Of a stretch of 64,000 nucleotides of DNA, positions 56,195 through 64,000 are shown piece after piece. The stretch lies in NCBI RefSeq assembly GCF_030915405.1, contig NZ_CP133262.1, positions 4,369,001-4,433,000 of the forward strand, written 5' to 3'. A model generated the notes under the pieces. The model worked only from the letters and a program-made list of their open reading frames with translations. It searched no databases and was not told where the DNA came from. The stretch is from Neobacillus nitrireducens (GTDB lineage Bacteria > Bacillota > Bacilli > Bacillales > Cytobacillaceae). Each line of letters opens with the position of its first letter. The stretch's first letter is position 1. The position numbers were made by a program, and so were the translations under genes.

Positions 56195-57913
56195 ATGGAA
56201 ATAAATAAAAAAGAAATCATTCGTTTGCTAGAAACGATTGCGATTTATATGGAGTTAAAAGGGGAAAATCCATTCAAGGTTTCTGCTTTTCGTAAAGCAG
56301 CTACTGCTTTGGAAGCAGACGAACGTATTGTAACAGAGATTGAGGACTTTACCGCGATCTCAGGAATTGGTAAAGGTACGGCCGCTGTCATGGATGAATA
56401 CATAAAAGAAGGTTCTTCTTCGGTGTTAAAAGAGTTGAAGGAGGAAGTGCCAAAAGGACTCATTCCGTTACTGCAGCTCCCGGGACTTGGCGGCAAGAAA
56501 ATTGCTAAGTTATACAAAGAGTTACATATAGAGGATGTTTCCAGTTTAAAGAAAGCCTGTGAAGCAGGACAGGTTCAAGCGCTCGCAGGTTTTGGCAAGA
56601 AGACAGAGGAGAAAATCCTTAGTGCCATTGCCAATGTCGGCTCTAGACCGGAACGATTGCCGTTAGCGTATATGCTTCCAATTGCTGAGCAGATGGAAGC
56701 AACTCTTCGAGATACACCGGATATTCATCAGTTTTCACGTGCGGGTAGTTTGCGCAGAATGAGAGAGACGATCAAAGACCTTGATTTTATCATCGCTACA
56801 ACTCAACCTGAACAAGTGCGCGCGCATCTATTAGAGCTTCCAAATATAAAAGAAGTGATTGGTGCAGGCGATACAAAGGTTTCCTTAGTCTTTGAGTATG
56901 ATTATGATATTTCTGTTGATTTCCGTCTAGTTAAACCAGAAGAGTTTATTACAACCTTGCACCATTTTACTGGATCGAAGGAACATAATGTCCGGATGCG
57001 GCAATTGGCGAAGGAACGCGGTGAAAAAATCAGTGAGTATGGCGTGGAAAATGTTGAGACAGGGGAAATTCTCACCTTCTCTTCGGAAGAAGAATTTTTC
57101 AAGCATTTCGACCTGCCTTTCATTCCTCCGGAAATTAGAGAAGACGGCAGGGAAGTGGAAACGTTCACTAAGGCAGAGGAATTAATTGAAATTCAAGATA
57201 TTAAGGGCGATCTTCACATGCATTCCACTTGGAGCGATGGTGCTCATTCGATCGAACAGATGGCTGATGCTTGCCGGGCTAGAGGTTATCAATATATGGC
57301 GATTACGGACCATTCACAGTATCTAAAGGTGGCTAATGGTCTTACGCGTGAAAGACTGTTAAAACAAAGAGAAGAAATTAATAAATTAAATGCAAAGTAT
57401 GATGATTTTCTTATTCTAGCGGGTGTGGAGATGGATATTCTTCCCGATGGCACACTGGACTATGACGACGAGTTTCTTGCTGACATGGATTTCGTGATTG
57501 CCTCTATACATTCTGCTTTTTCCCAGCCAAAGGAAAAAATTATGGAACGGCTAACAACAGCTTTGACGAATGCCCATGTCGATTTAATTGCGCATCCAAC
57601 GGGCAGAAAAATCGGCCGCCGCGAAGGATATGATGTTGATATTGATTTACTTATCCAACTCGCCAAAGAAACCAATACGGCATTAGAATTAAATGCGAAT
57701 CCTAACCGTCTGGACCTGGCATCTGAATATTTACGAAGAGCTCAGGATGCAGGGGTGAAAATTCTCATCAATACGGATGCTCATAAAATGGATACATTAA
57801 AGCATATGGAAATCGGTATTTCAGCAGCCAAAAAGGGCTGGATTAAAAAGTCATCTGTTATTAATGCTTTAGATAAAAATGACCTGCTAGAATTTTTGCA
57901 TAATCGAGGATAG
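56195..57913 (+). CDS. polX: DNA polymerase/3'-5' exonuclease PolX
   Basis: 572 residues from ATG 56195 (570 in B. subtilis); AGGTAGGTGG lies upstream. It is a gap-filling family X polymerase with exonuclease. The N-terminal polymerase half has helix-hairpin-helix motifs ([34 protein letters not shown]) and the metal site [17 protein letters not shown] near 187. The C-terminal PHP domain (about 330-570) has [29 protein letters not shown] and [10 protein letters not shown], which carry metal-binding histidines, and INTDAHKMD. It precedes mutS2 by 13 bases. Confidence 0.95.
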   Translation: MEINKKEIIRLLETIAIYMELKGENPFKVSAFRKAATALEADERIVTEIEDFTAISGIGKGTAAVMDEYIKEGSSSVLKELKEEVPKGLIPLLQLPGLGGKKIAKLYKELHIEDVSSLKKACEAGQVQALAGFGKKTEEKILSAIANVGSRPERLPLAYMLPIAEQMEATLRDTPDIHQFSRAGSLRRMRETIKDLDFIIATTQPEQVRAHLLELPNIKEVIGAGDTKVSLVFEYDYDISVDFRLVKPEEFITTLHHFTGSKEHNVRMRQLAKERGEKISEYGVENVETGEILTFSSEEEFFKHFDLPFIPPEIREDGREVETFTKAEELIEIQDIKGDLHMHSTWSDGAHSIEQMADACRARGYQYMAITDHSQYLKVANGLTRERLLKQREEINKLNAKYDDFLILAGVEMDILPDGTLDYDDEFLADMDFVIASIHSAFSQPKEKIMERLTTALTNAHVDLIAHPTGRKIGRREGYDVDIDLLIQLAKETNTALELNANPNRLDLASEYLRRAQDAGVKILINTDAHKMDTLKHMEIGISAAKKGWIKKSSVINALDKNDLLEFLHNRG

Positions 57914-57926
57914 GGAGGTTATCTCC

Positions 57927-60284
57927 ATGCAAGAAAAAGCTTTAAAGGTATTAGAATTCACGAAAGTAAAAGAGCAACTGTTAGAACATGCTGCCTCGTC
58001 ACTTGGTAGGAAAAAAATAACTGAACTAGTGCCCTCAACTGATTTTGAAGAAGTAGTCAAACTTCAAGCAGAAACAGATGAGGCTGCAACGGTGTTTCGT
58101 GTGAAAGGGAATGTCCCAATCTCAGGTGTCCATGATATCCGCGCACACATCAAACGCTCTGTTATAGGTGGAGTGCTAAGTTCGCATGAACTCGTCCAAA
58201 TTGCTAGTACCATCCATGCAAGCCGGCAAATGAAGCGGTTTATCGGTGATTTTGCTGATGAGAGAACAGAAATTCCAATTTTGTCTGAACAAGCAGGGCG
58301 GATTATTCCCTTAACAAATCTTGAGCAAGCAATCAAACAAGCCATTGATGAGGGCGGCGAGGTGCTAGACAGCGCAAGTGATCTGCTGCGTTCATTAAGG
58401 CATCAGCTTCGGTCCAATGAGTCACGGGTTCGTGAAAAACTAGAAAGTATGATTCGGTCATCCAATGCCAGCAAAATGCTTTCCGACGCGATTGTCACGA
58501 TTCGTAATGACCGCTTTGTAATCCCTGTTAAACAAGAATATCGTGGTCACTACGGTGGAATCATTCATGACCAAAGCGCATCCGGACAAACCCTGTTTAT
58601 CGAACCACAAGTGATTGTCCAATTAAACAATCAACTGCAGGATATTCGTGTCAAGGAACAACTGGAAATCGATAGAATTCTTTCCGAGCTATCCGCTGAA
58701 ACAGCCGAGCACGAGAGCGAACTCAAAGTAATCGTGGAAGTTCTCGCTAATTTGGACTTTATTTTTGCTAAAGCAAGATATGGAAAACGAATCAAAGCAT
58801 CGATGCCAATCATGAATAATGAGGGAAGAATTGCTTTATTTAAGGCAAGACATCCGCTCATTCCGATTGATGAAGTGGTTGCCAACGATATTATGCTGGG
58901 GCAAGACTTTACAACGATTGTGATTACAGGTCCGAATACGGGCGGTAAAACGGTTACCTTAAAAACACTTGGGTTGTGTACATTAATGGCCCAGGCAGGC
59001 TTGCAGGTTCCTGCCTATGATGGCTCGGAACTAGCCGTCTTTGATGCGGTGTATGCTGATATAGGCGATGAACAGTCGATTGAACAAAGTTTAAGTACCT
59101 TTTCATCCCATATGGTTAATATCGTTGAAATCTTAAATCGAGTTGATTTTAATAGCCTTGTATTATTTGACGAACTTGGTGCTGGAACCGATCCACAGGA
59201 AGGTGCCGCCTTAGCGATTTCTATTTTGGATGAGGTTCACAAGCGGGGGGCAAGGGTGATTGCTACAACCCACTACCCTGAATTAAAGGCCTACGGATAT
59301 AACCGTGAAGGTGTATTGAATGCAAGTGTTGAGTTCAATGTGGAGACATTAAGCCCAACCTATAGATTGTTGTTAGGTGTACCGGGACGGAGTAATGCCT
59401 TTGAAATTTCCAAACGACTTGGCTTAAATGAGCGAGTCATTCAGGCCGCACGATCACATGTGAGTGAAGATACGAACCAAATCGATAAGATGATTGCCTC
59501 GTTAGAAGAAAGTAAACGGCTTGCCGAAAAAGAACAGGAAGAAGCCCGTGATTATTTAAAATCTGCGGAAAATCTTCATCAAGACTTGCAAAAACAACTA
59601 ATGGAATTTTACGAGAAGAAGGATTCGATGCTTGAAAAAGCGGCCGAAAAGGCCGGGGAAATTGTTGAAGAGGCAAAAAGCGAGGCCGACAAGGTCATCC
59701 GTGACCTTCGCAAAATGCGAACAGAGAAGCATGCAGAAATTAAAGAGCATGAATTAATTGATGCCAAAAGGCGGTTAGAAGGGGCAGCTCCGGAAATCCC
59801 AAAATCAGCTGCGCTCGCGAACAAGAAAGTTAAAAAACATACGTTTACCCCTGGTGAAGAGGTGAAGGTCCTTACCTTCGATCAAAAGGGTACGTTGGTT
59901 GTAAAAGTTTCATCGAATGAATGGCAGGTTCAAATCGGAATTCTCAAAATGAAAGTGAAAGAAAAAGATCTCGAATATATGAGCACCCCAAAACAAGTCG
60001 AAACCAAACCGATGGCGATTGTAAAAGGCCGAGATTCTATTGTAAAAATGGAGTTAGACCTGCGTGGAGAAAGGTATGAAGATGCCCTTCTTAAGGTGGA
60101 AAAGTATATTGATGATGCCCTGCTGTCCAGTTATCCGCGGGTCTCGATTATCCATGGTAAAGGTACCGGTGTTTTAAGACAAGGCGTGCAGGAATACTTA
60201 AAAAACCATCGTCAAGTTAAAAAGATTCGCTTTGGGGAAGCCGGGGAAGGCGGATCAGGTGTAACCATCGTTGAGTTTAAATAA
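57927..60284 (+). CDS. mutS2: Endonuclease MutS2 (ribosome quality control and recombination)
   Basis: 785 residues, the B. subtilis length. It has the MutS core and clamp domains, an ATPase with Walker [17 protein letters not shown] (about 332-347), Walker [21 protein letters not shown] (about 410) and ATTHYPELK, a long coiled coil (about 515-620: [20 protein letters not shown]), and a C-terminal Smr nuclease domain with [12 protein letters not shown] and [11 protein letters not shown]. No mismatch-recognition domain is present, which separates it from MutS. In B. subtilis MutS2 splits collided ribosomes. ATG 57927 follows AGGGAGG. Confidence 0.96.
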   Translation: MQEKALKVLEFTKVKEQLLEHAASSLGRKKITELVPSTDFEEVVKLQAETDEAATVFRVKGNVPISGVHDIRAHIKRSVIGGVLSSHELVQIASTIHASRQMKRFIGDFADERTEIPILSEQAGRIIPLTNLEQAIKQAIDEGGEVLDSASDLLRSLRHQLRSNESRVREKLESMIRSSNASKMLSDAIVTIRNDRFVIPVKQEYRGHYGGIIHDQSASGQTLFIEPQVIVQLNNQLQDIRVKEQLEIDRILSELSAETAEHESELKVIVEVLANLDFIFAKARYGKRIKASMPIMNNEGRIALFKARHPLIPIDEVVANDIMLGQDFTTIVITGPNTGGKTVTLKTLGLCTLMAQAGLQVPAYDGSELAVFDAVYADIGDEQSIEQSLSTFSSHMVNIVEILNRVDFNSLVLFDELGAGTDPQEGAALAISILDEVHKRGARVIATTHYPELKAYGYNREGVLNASVEFNVETLSPTYRLLLGVPGRSNAFEISKRLGLNERVIQAARSHVSEDTNQIDKMIASLEESKRLAEKEQEEARDYLKSAENLHQDLQKQLMEFYEKKDSMLEKAAEKAGEIVEEAKSEADKVIRDLRKMRTEKHAEIKEHELIDAKRRLEGAAPEIPKSAALANKKVKKHTFTPGEEVKVLTFDQKGTLVVKVSSNEWQVQIGILKMKVKEKDLEYMSTPKQVETKPMAIVKGRDSIVKMELDLRGERYEDALLKVEKYIDDALLSSYPRVSIIHGKGTGVLRQGVQEYLKNHRQVKKIRFGEAGEGGSGVTIVEFK

Positions 60285-60303
60285 TGTCCGAGGAGTTTTG
60301 ACA

Positions 60304-60711
60304 ATGGACCAGTTTTGGGAGAACGAATATATACAAATTGCTGCTTATTATAGCGTAGTGATTCTATGCTTGGTTGTCTTTTTAGCTATTTTTGAAATGG
60401 TGACCAAATATAAAAATTGGGAAGAAATAAAGAAAGGTAATATGGCAGTGGCGATGGCAACCGGAGGGAAAATTTTGGGTGTCGCTAATATCTTTCGCTA
60501 TACGATTGAACAGAACAATTCGCTCCTGTCCATGGTTGGCTGGGGGATTTATGGCTTTTTCTTATTATTAGTTGGTTATTTTATCTTTGAATTTCTAACC
60601 CCAAAATTTAAAATTGACGAAGAAATCCAAAATGATAACCGTGCCGTTGGTTTTCTTTCGTTGGTTATTTCGATTGGCTTATCGATTGTCATTGGAGCGG
60701 GGATTACGTAA
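60304..60711 (+). CDS. yshE: DUF350 family membrane protein YshE
   Basis: 135 residues from ATG 60304 behind GAGGAG; a longer frame would overlap mutS2. Four hydrophobic helices (about 10-33, 50-60, 76-96, 115-135) and the GNMAVAMATGGKILGVANIFRYTIE-like segment between helices 1 and 3 identify DUF350. A homologous position follows mutS2 in B. subtilis. Function is unknown. It is followed by a 27-codon gene. Confidence 0.85.
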   Translation: MDQFWENEYIQIAAYYSVVILCLVVFLAIFEMVTKYKNWEEIKKGNMAVAMATGGKILGVANIFRYTIEQNNSLLSMVGWGIYGFFLLLVGYFIFEFLTPKFKIDEEIQNDNRAVGFLSLVISIGLSIVIGAGIT

Positions 60712-60726
60712 GGGGAGAAGAAAAAA

Positions 60727-60810
60727 GTGGAGACATTAGCTAAAGTACTACTTGGATTATGCGGCTTGTTTTTACTAATCGGCTTAATTTATATGTTGTT
60801 TTTTGCTTAA
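60727..60810 (+). CDS. 27-residue single-helix membrane peptide
   Basis: GTG start 60727 behind AAGGGGAGA, ending TAA at 60810. The product METLAKVLLGLCGLFLLIGL plus IYMLFFA is one hydrophobic helix with a short charged start. It begins 15 bases after the yshE stop and is followed by a terminator, which together with the ribosome binding site makes translation plausible. It is too short for family assignment. A membrane-embedded partner or regulator role would be a guess. Confidence 0.6.
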   Translation: METLAKVLLGLCGLFLLIGLIYMLFFA

Positions 60811-60814
60811 ATAA

Positions 60815-60853
60815 AAATCATTGCTGAAGCCTTTCAGCGGTGATTTTTTTTGT
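60815..60853 (+). terminator. Terminator after yshE and the small peptide gene
   Basis: AAAATCATTGCTGAA pairs with TTCAGCGGTGATTTT with two imperfect positions, followed by a T-tract near 60844-60851. Confidence 0.83.
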
Positions 60854-60864
60854 AGTATCCTCAA

Positions 60865-60893
60865 TTGTTTAATGTATAGTACTGTACTATAAT
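60865..60893 (+). promoter_or_regulatory. lcfA promoter overlapped by a 17-bp palindrome
   Basis: TTGTTT (60865-60870), 17-base spacer, perfect TATAAT (60888-60893). The perfect palindrome TATAGTACTGTACTATA (60875-60891, single central base) covers the spacer and part of the -10 box. No FadR consensus is seen here. The palindrome looks like an operator for an unidentified dimeric repressor. Confidence 0.68.
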
Positions 60894-60944
60894 AGAAGAG
60901 AAGTTTGAATTTTTATAATTATCCACATAGAAAAGGGGGATCTT

Positions 60945-62651
60945 ATGTATGATTCAAAACCGTGGCAAGCACTGTATCCAAAAGAAATTCCTGTCACACT
61001 GGAATACTCCTCGGAGCCAGTACAGCAATACTTAGTGAATTCTGCCCATCAATATCCGGAAAAGGTTGCCATTCACTTTATGGGGAAAGAAATCACATAC
61101 AAGAAACTCTACGAAGAAGTAATGAATTTTGCCGGTTATTTGCAAGGGACTCTAGGTATCTCAAAAGGTGACCGGGTCGCCATTATGCTTCCAAACACAC
61201 CTCAGGCTGTAATTAGTTATTTTGCGATATTAATGGCAGGCGGTATTGTTGTTCAAACCAACCCGTTATATACGGAACGTGAACTTGAATACCAAATGAA
61301 AGATTCAGGCGCAAAGGCTATCATCACACTCGACATCCTCTACCCACGCGTATCAAAAGTGATGCCGCAAACAGACTTGCAGCATATGATTGTAACCGCT
61401 ATCAAGAACTACTTGCCATTTCCTAAAAATCTAATTTATCCCTACATCCAGAAAAAACAATATGGAATTGTCGTGAATGTACAGCACAAAGGAAATACGC
61501 ATTTACTTTCGGAAATTATAAAAATGAAGTCTCAAAAACTAAAGATTTATGATTTTAACCCGGCTGAAGATGTGGCGCTTCTTCAATATACCGGAGGAAC
61601 CACGGGCTTTCCAAAAGGGGTTATGCTCACACATAAAAATTTAATAGCGAATACAAAGATGTGTCAGGCATGGCTGTACAAATGTAAACCAGGAAAAGAA
61701 TCGGTTCTAGGGGTCATCCCGTTCTTTCATGTTTATGGCATGACAACCGTACTCATTTTGTCGGTGATGCAAGCTAACAAAATGATATTATTACCTAAAT
61801 TCGATGTCGAGACAACATTGAAGACCATTCAAAAACAACGCCCGACACTGTTTCCCGGGGCGCCGACAATTTATATAGGAATATTAAATTATCCTGATTT
61901 AAAAAAATATGATTTATCGTCGATTCATTCTTGTATCAGCGGTTCAGCAGCACTGCCAATTGAAGTACAGGAGCAGTTTGAGGCAATATCGGGAGGGAAA
62001 CTTGTTGAAGGGTATGGATTAACGGAAGCCTCGCCCGTTACACATGCGAACTTTCTATGGGATGTACCAAGGATGAAGGGCAGTATTGGTGTCCCCTGGC
62101 CTGATACAGAAGTAAAGATTGTATCGATGGAAACCGGAGAACCTGTCCCGGTAAAGGAAATTGGCGAATTTGCCATCAAAGGACCGCAAATCATGAAGGG
62201 ATATTGGAATCGTCCAGAAGATACAAAGGAAGTATTACAGGATGGTTGGCTGTATACGGGAGACCTGGGCTATATGGATGAACAAGGATACTTTTATGTG
62301 GTAGACCGCAAGAAGGATATGATCATTGCAGGAGGTTACAATATTTATCCTAGAGAGATTGAGGAAGTATTATATGAACACCCAGATGTTCTCGAGGCGG
62401 TAGCAGCAGGAATACCGGATCCATATCGTGGGGAAACGGTAAAAGCCTATATTGTCTTAAAAGAAGGGTCATCCGTAACCGAAGAGGAAATGAACCACTT
62501 TTCAAGAAAATATCTTGCTGCCTATAAAGTTCCAAGAATATATGAATTTAGGAAAGAGCTGCCTAAAACGGCGATTGGAAAAATTTTAAGGAGGATGCTG
62601 GTGGAAGAAGAAAAACAAAAAATAGAAGAAGAAAATCAAAAACACGCATAA
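60945..62651 (+). CDS. lcfA: Long-chain fatty-acid-CoA ligase
   Basis: 568 residues. It activates long-chain fatty acids to acyl-CoA for beta-oxidation. The adenylate-forming motifs are YTGGTTGFPKGVMLTHKNL (about 212-230), the GYGLTEASPVTH motif near 358, YTGDLGYMDEQGY near 438, DRKKDMIIAGGYNIYPREIEE near 452 and the C-terminal catalytic lysine region KTAIGKILRR near 540. ATG 60945 follows AAAAGGGGG. In B. subtilis lcfA heads the lcfA-fadR-fadB-etfBA operon; here lcfA has its own promoter with a palindrome, and fadR has a second promoter. Confidence 0.95.
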   Translation: MYDSKPWQALYPKEIPVTLEYSSEPVQQYLVNSAHQYPEKVAIHFMGKEITYKKLYEEVMNFAGYLQGTLGISKGDRVAIMLPNTPQAVISYFAILMAGGIVVQTNPLYTERELEYQMKDSGAKAIITLDILYPRVSKVMPQTDLQHMIVTAIKNYLPFPKNLIYPYIQKKQYGIVVNVQHKGNTHLLSEIIKMKSQKLKIYDFNPAEDVALLQYTGGTTGFPKGVMLTHKNLIANTKMCQAWLYKCKPGKESVLGVIPFFHVYGMTTVLILSVMQANKMILLPKFDVETTLKTIQKQRPTLFPGAPTIYIGILNYPDLKKYDLSSIHSCISGSAALPIEVQEQFEAISGGKLVEGYGLTEASPVTHANFLWDVPRMKGSIGVPWPDTEVKIVSMETGEPVPVKEIGEFAIKGPQIMKGYWNRPEDTKEVLQDGWLYTGDLGYMDEQGYFYVVDRKKDMIIAGGYNIYPREIEEVLYEHPDVLEAVAAGIPDPYRGETVKAYIVLKEGSSVTEEEMNHFSRKYLAAYKVPRIYEFRKELPKTAIGKILRRMLVEEEKQKIEEENQKHA

Positions 62652-62734
62652 ATTACGGATGATAGCGCCCTCTTTTTTTTGACAGATTAAGCCTGTCCCT
62701 TTGTTCGAAAGCAGAAGATGGTATATAGTATATC

Positions 62735-62763
62735 TTGACAGATATACAGTTAATCTCTATTAT
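62735..62763 (+). promoter_or_regulatory. fadR promoter
   Basis: TTGACA (62735-62740), 17-base spacer, TATTAT (62758-62763). The predicted start is near 62770, within the FadR operator. Confidence 0.72.
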
Positions 62764-62769
62764 TAAAAT

Positions 62770-62789
62770 ATGAATGACTATTCATTCAT
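62770..62789. promoter_or_regulatory. FadR operator
   Basis: ATGAATGACTATTCATTCAT fits the Bacillus FadR consensus WTGAATGAMTANTCATTCAW at every position. It covers the predicted transcription start of fadR, so FadR should repress its own operon and release it when long-chain acyl-CoA binds. Confidence 0.85.
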
Positions 62790-62849
62790 ATTTTTCTTTA
62801 TAATTGGATTAACTAAAACGAACCTTTTCGCTCAGGAGGAGGGATATAG

Positions 62850-63434
62850 TTGAAGAAAAGTAAACCAAAATACATGCAAATTATTGATGCAGCAGTGGTT
62901 GTCATCGCTGAAAATGGATACCATCAAGCGCAGGTATCAAAGATTGCCAAACAGGCCGGCGTGGCGGATGGGACCATTTATCTTTATTTTAAAAACAAAG
63001 AAGATATCCTTATCTCTCTCTTTGAAGAAAAAATGGGAAGTTTTATTGAAAAAATAGATACAATGATAGCAGGAAAAGGGACGGCGGCGGAGAAGTTATT
63101 AAAGATGATAGAAGCTCATTTCAGTATGCTCTCAAAAGACCATCATATGGCCATCGTGACACAACTCGAGTTAAGGCAATCGAATAAGGAATTGCGACTT
63201 CGAATTAATGATGTTCTAAAAGGTTATCTACAGGTAATCGATAAGATAGTTATTGAAGGCATAGAAACAGGAGAGTTTTCCGTCGACCTCGATGTTCGTC
63301 TGGCCCGGCAAATGATATTCGGAACAATTGATGAAACCGTGACATCATGGGTAATGAACGAGGAAAAGTATGATCTGCTTGCACTGGCGTCCCCAGTCCA
63401 TCGCCTTTTAATCAATGGCTGCGGTAGCCGGTAG
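62850..63434 (+). CDS. fadR: TetR-family fatty acid degradation regulator FadR
   Basis: 194 residues, the exact length of B. subtilis FadR (YsiA), with strong similarity along the N-terminus (KYMQIIDAAVVVIAENGYHQAQVSKIAKQAGVADGTIYLYFKNKEDIL split across residues 7-53). The N-terminal helix-turn-helix binds the operator at 62770-62789; the C-terminal domain binds long-chain acyl-CoA. TTG start 62850 follows CAGGAGGAGGG. It is followed after 24 bases by the enoyl-CoA hydratase gene. Confidence 0.95.
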   Translation: MKKSKPKYMQIIDAAVVVIAENGYHQAQVSKIAKQAGVADGTIYLYFKNKEDILISLFEEKMGSFIEKIDTMIAGKGTAAEKLLKMIEAHFSMLSKDHHMAIVTQLELRQSNKELRLRINDVLKGYLQVIDKIVIEGIETGEFSVDLDVRLARQMIFGTIDETVTSWVMNEEKYDLLALASPVHRLLINGCGSR

Positions 63435-63458
63435 ATGTTACAATAGGGGGGAGTTAGT

Positions 63459-64000
63459 TTGGAATATTTAAAATGGTCGTATCAAAACCATATTGCGACG
63501 ATTACAATTGCTCGTCCGCCGGCAAATGCCCTTTCTTCAGGTCTTTTAAGGGAATTGTCGGCAGTGCTTGATGAAATCGAACCAAACCGTGAAATTAGAG
63601 TAATCGTCATTCACGGAGAAGGGAGATTCTTCTCTGCAGGTGCTGACATTAAAGAATTTACAACCGTTTCTACTTCAGAAGGATTTTCAAACCTTGGAAA
63701 GTTTGGGCAAGATCTATTTGACCGGATGGAGAAATATCCGAAGCCGATTATTGCAGCAATTCATGGTGCGGCGCTCGGCGGTGGTCTTGAACTTGCGATG
63801 GCTTGTCACATTCGCTTAGTTAGTGAAAATGCCAAACTTGGACTTCCAGAGCTGCAACTCGGGTTAATTCCTGGATTTGCTGGTACTCAACGTCTGCCCA
63901 AATATGTGGGTGTTGCAAGAGCTGCTGAAATGCTGTTCACTTCTGAGCCAATTACAGGCGCGGAAGCTGTCCAATATGGGTTAGCTAATCATGCCTATTC
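63459..64000 (+). CDS. fadB: Enoyl-CoA hydratase FadB, 5' part (runs off window)
   Basis: TTG start 63459 behind GGGGGGAG; 180 codons are visible and the frame stays open to the window edge. The crotonase fold shows the oxyanion-hole segment FFSAGADIKEF (about residues 58-68), the second glycine-rich part AAIHGAALGGGLELAMACH (about 97-115) and LGLPELQLGLIPGFAGTQRLP with a conserved glutamate (about 125-145). It hydrates 2-enoyl-CoA in beta-oxidation. It lies in the same FadR-controlled operon as fadR, in the B. subtilis order. Confidence 0.94.
   Translation, partial: MEYLKWSYQNHIATITIARPPANALSSGLLRELSAVLDEIEPNREIRVIVIHGEGRFFSAGADIKEFTTVSTSEGFSNLGKFGQDLFDRMEKYPKPIIAAIHGAALGGGLELAMACHIRLVSENAKLGLPELQLGLIPGFAGTQRLPKYVGVARAAEMLFTSEPITGAEAVQYGLANHAY

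Noticed and set aside
57927..60284. mutS2 as mismatch repair MutS
   Set aside because: It lacks the mismatch-recognition domain and has an Smr nuclease domain, which defines MutS2.

Overview
The window is a chromosomal segment of a low-GC, endospore-forming Bacillaceae bacterium. Gene content and order follow the ytpI-nrnA-ytrHI-dnaE ... pheST ... zapA-mutS2-lcfA-fadR stretch of Bacillus subtilis almost gene for gene, and several spore genes are present (ytrH, ytrI, ytvI, ytaF, ytxC, sspI). A nosCZBDYF-type nitrous oxide reductase cluster between pheT and rnhC, absent from B. subtilis, points to a denitrifying soil lineage such as Neobacillus; the genus is inference.

Layout. 1-3000: 5' end of a probable tyrosine recombinase, two copies of a ~148-bp dispersed repeat, ytpI, nrnA and the ytrHI sporulation pair. 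3000-13500: dnaE, an NADP-malic enzyme, a GntR/FadR-type regulator, accDA, pfkA and pyk. A perfect 13-bp palindrome (GTGGTCTGACCAC) lies in front of both the malic enzyme and accD, so the regulator between them probably coordinates NADPH and malonyl-CoA supply. 13600-20300: fxsA, a frameshifted ytvI, ytwI, the TCA genes citZ (frameshifted), icd and mdh, and a MaoC-like protein. 20300-27400: phoPR (PhoR lacks an extracytoplasmic sensor domain), polA, mutM, ytaF and coaE. 27399-28866: an IS3-family insertion sequence inserted into the loop of the coaE terminator, with a 3-bp target duplication. 29000-35200: gapB, speD behind a structured leader able to mask its Shine-Dalgarno sequence, an unknown cytosolic protein gene, nrdR, dnaB, dnaI and ytxC. 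35200-47000: T-box-controlled thrS, the infC-rpmI-rplT operon with an L20-type leader, ysdA, ysdB, an all-alpha dUTPase, an M42 peptidase, an 11-unit 21-bp tandem array, sspI, an rRNA methyltransferase and T-box-controlled pheST. 47000-54200: the nos island, with a decayed fragment of a pterin dehydratase gene at its left edge and an intact copy at its right edge. 54200-64000: rnhC, zapA, cvpA-like, polX, mutS2, a DUF350 gene, a 27-codon membrane peptide gene, lcfA, fadR and the start of fadB.

The genes join glycolysis and gluconeogenesis (pfkA, pyk, gapB), the TCA cycle (citZ, icd, mdh), fatty acid synthesis (accDA) and degradation (lcfA, fadR, fadB) to core replication, repair and translation functions. 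Three genes (ytvI, citZ, nosD) carry single-base frameshifts and a possible fourth lies after nosF. Three of these four are explained by one missing base in a homopolymer, so some may be sequencing errors rather than real inactivation. The most interesting items are the speD leader, the GntR operator pair, the terminator-targeted IS with its inward-facing insulating terminator, the lcfA promoter palindrome and the nos island borders.
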